Assembly (NCBI RefSeq): GCF_900143525.1
Contig: NZ_FREZ01000010.1
Location: forward strand, 62,001-126,000
Reading direction: 5' to 3'
DNA: 64,000 nucleotides
DNA from: Ruegeria sp. Alg231-54
GTDB taxonomy: Bacteria > Pseudomonadota > Alphaproteobacteria > Rhodobacterales > Rhodobacteraceae
Part shown: positions 63,862-64,000 of the stretch, piece by piece
How positions within the stretch are numbered: the first letter of the stretch is position 1
Layout: each line of letters starts with the position of its first letter
Program-made: the position numbers and the translations under genes
The notes under the pieces: model-generated
Seen by the model: only the letters and a program-made list of their open reading frames with translations
The model's database searches: none
Told to the model about the DNA's origin: nothing

Positions 63862-64000
63862 TCACAGCAGCCAGGTGACCTCGCATCCGATCCGATCGAA
63901 GAATGCCATTAGGTCATCGCGTGTCATGGCGACAGTCCGGTCATTTACCAGCGGATGCATATAGATGACGTCCGCCGTTTGCGCGGCGGCGTCCATGAAG
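63862..64000 (-). CDS. YbaK/ProX-like aminoacyl-tRNA editing protein (partial)
   Basis: The C-terminal 46 codons of a minus-strand gene whose start is beyond the right edge. The visible end reads ADVIYMHPLVNDRTVAM, then DDLMAFFDRIGCEV. HPLVN followed by a TVAM-type strand is characteristic of the YbaK/ProX tRNA-deacylase fold, which removes mischarged amino acids from tRNA(Pro). It ends one base after the convergent racemase stop. Identification is from the C-terminus only. Confidence 0.7.
   Translation of the reverse strand, partial: FMDAAAQTADVIYMHPLVNDRTVAMTRDDLMAFFDRIGCEVTWLL

Noticed and set aside
1..64000. tRNA, rRNA, CRISPR arrays, insertion sequences, att sites, prophage
   Set aside because: I looked for TTCGA-type T-loops in gaps, regular spaced repeats, transposase motifs and terminal inverted repeats and saw none that held up. 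A tRNA or repeat search program would be needed to exclude them fully.

Overview
The window is ordinary-looking chromosomal DNA from an alphaproteobacterium, most likely a marine Rhodobacteraceae (Roseobacter-group) species. Evidence for this: ChvG/ChvI next to a short HprK, RapZ, PTS-IIA and HPr and beside pckA; a split F0 operon (atpI-B-E-b'-b) without F1 genes; a likely (2S)-methylsuccinyl-CoA dehydrogenase of the ethylmalonyl-CoA pathway; a DUF6473-like protein; tandem peptide deformylases before fmt; and the rpoZ-rsh-pdxJ-acpS-lepB-rnc series. Both ends cut genes: parC on the left and a YbaK/ProX-like editing protein on the right. I saw no tRNA, rRNA, insertion sequence, prophage or CRISPR array. 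Coding density is high, and start/stop overlaps of the ATGA, GTGA or TTGA kind are common.

Layout. 1-7.7 kb: parC, an SH3 protein, an SDR, a cobalamin adenosyltransferase, etfBA, a DUF6473-like gene and a 3-hydroxyacyl-CoA dehydrogenase. 7.8-15.1 kb: an acyltransferase, HPr, EIIA, RapZ, HprK, ChvG and ChvI on the minus strand, with pckA divergent; this is a regulatory PTS branch tied to an envelope/acid two-component system and gluconeogenesis. 15.1-24.1 kb: a candidate minus-strand small RNA, a small winged-helix protein, membrane proteins, mcd, small lipoproteins, recO, an outer-membrane-type protein, a SemiSWEET-like protein, a DUF1491 protein and era. 24.3-33.5 kb: a Tat-exported multicopper oxidase and a membrane protein lie between rnc and era; then the operon rnc, lepB, acpS, LysE-type exporter, pdxJ, DUF2062, rsh, rpoZ, folK. 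33.7-38.2 kb: NYN nuclease-like gene, ispH, DUF3429, methyltransferase, rnhA, TRIC-like channel and a ClpP-like lipoprotein. 38.2-48.4 kb: small membrane proteins, fmt, two def genes, a MalY-like lyase, a glutathionyl reductase, a receiver-only protein, cobC-cobD, a lytic transglycosylase and a glutamine amidotransferase. 48.5-64 kb: smc, a PLP aminotransferase divergent from a GntR regulator, a glycosyltransferase/methyltransferase pair, the F0 operon, an ArsR regulator, a universal stress protein, a DMT exporter with a LysR regulator, azoR and a racemase.

Functionally, the window joins fatty acid/acetyl-CoA carbon flow (etf, hydroxyacyl-CoA dehydrogenase, mcd, pckA) with its likely control layer (ChvGI and PTS), alongside housekeeping operons. 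I did not find a convincing large, new multi-gene system. The most unusual signals are small: a promoter-terminator pair with no gene between them, a peptide deformylase paralog that has lost two catalytic residues, a receiver domain without its switch lysine, a racemase with Ser in place of one catalytic Cys, and several clear palindromic operators.
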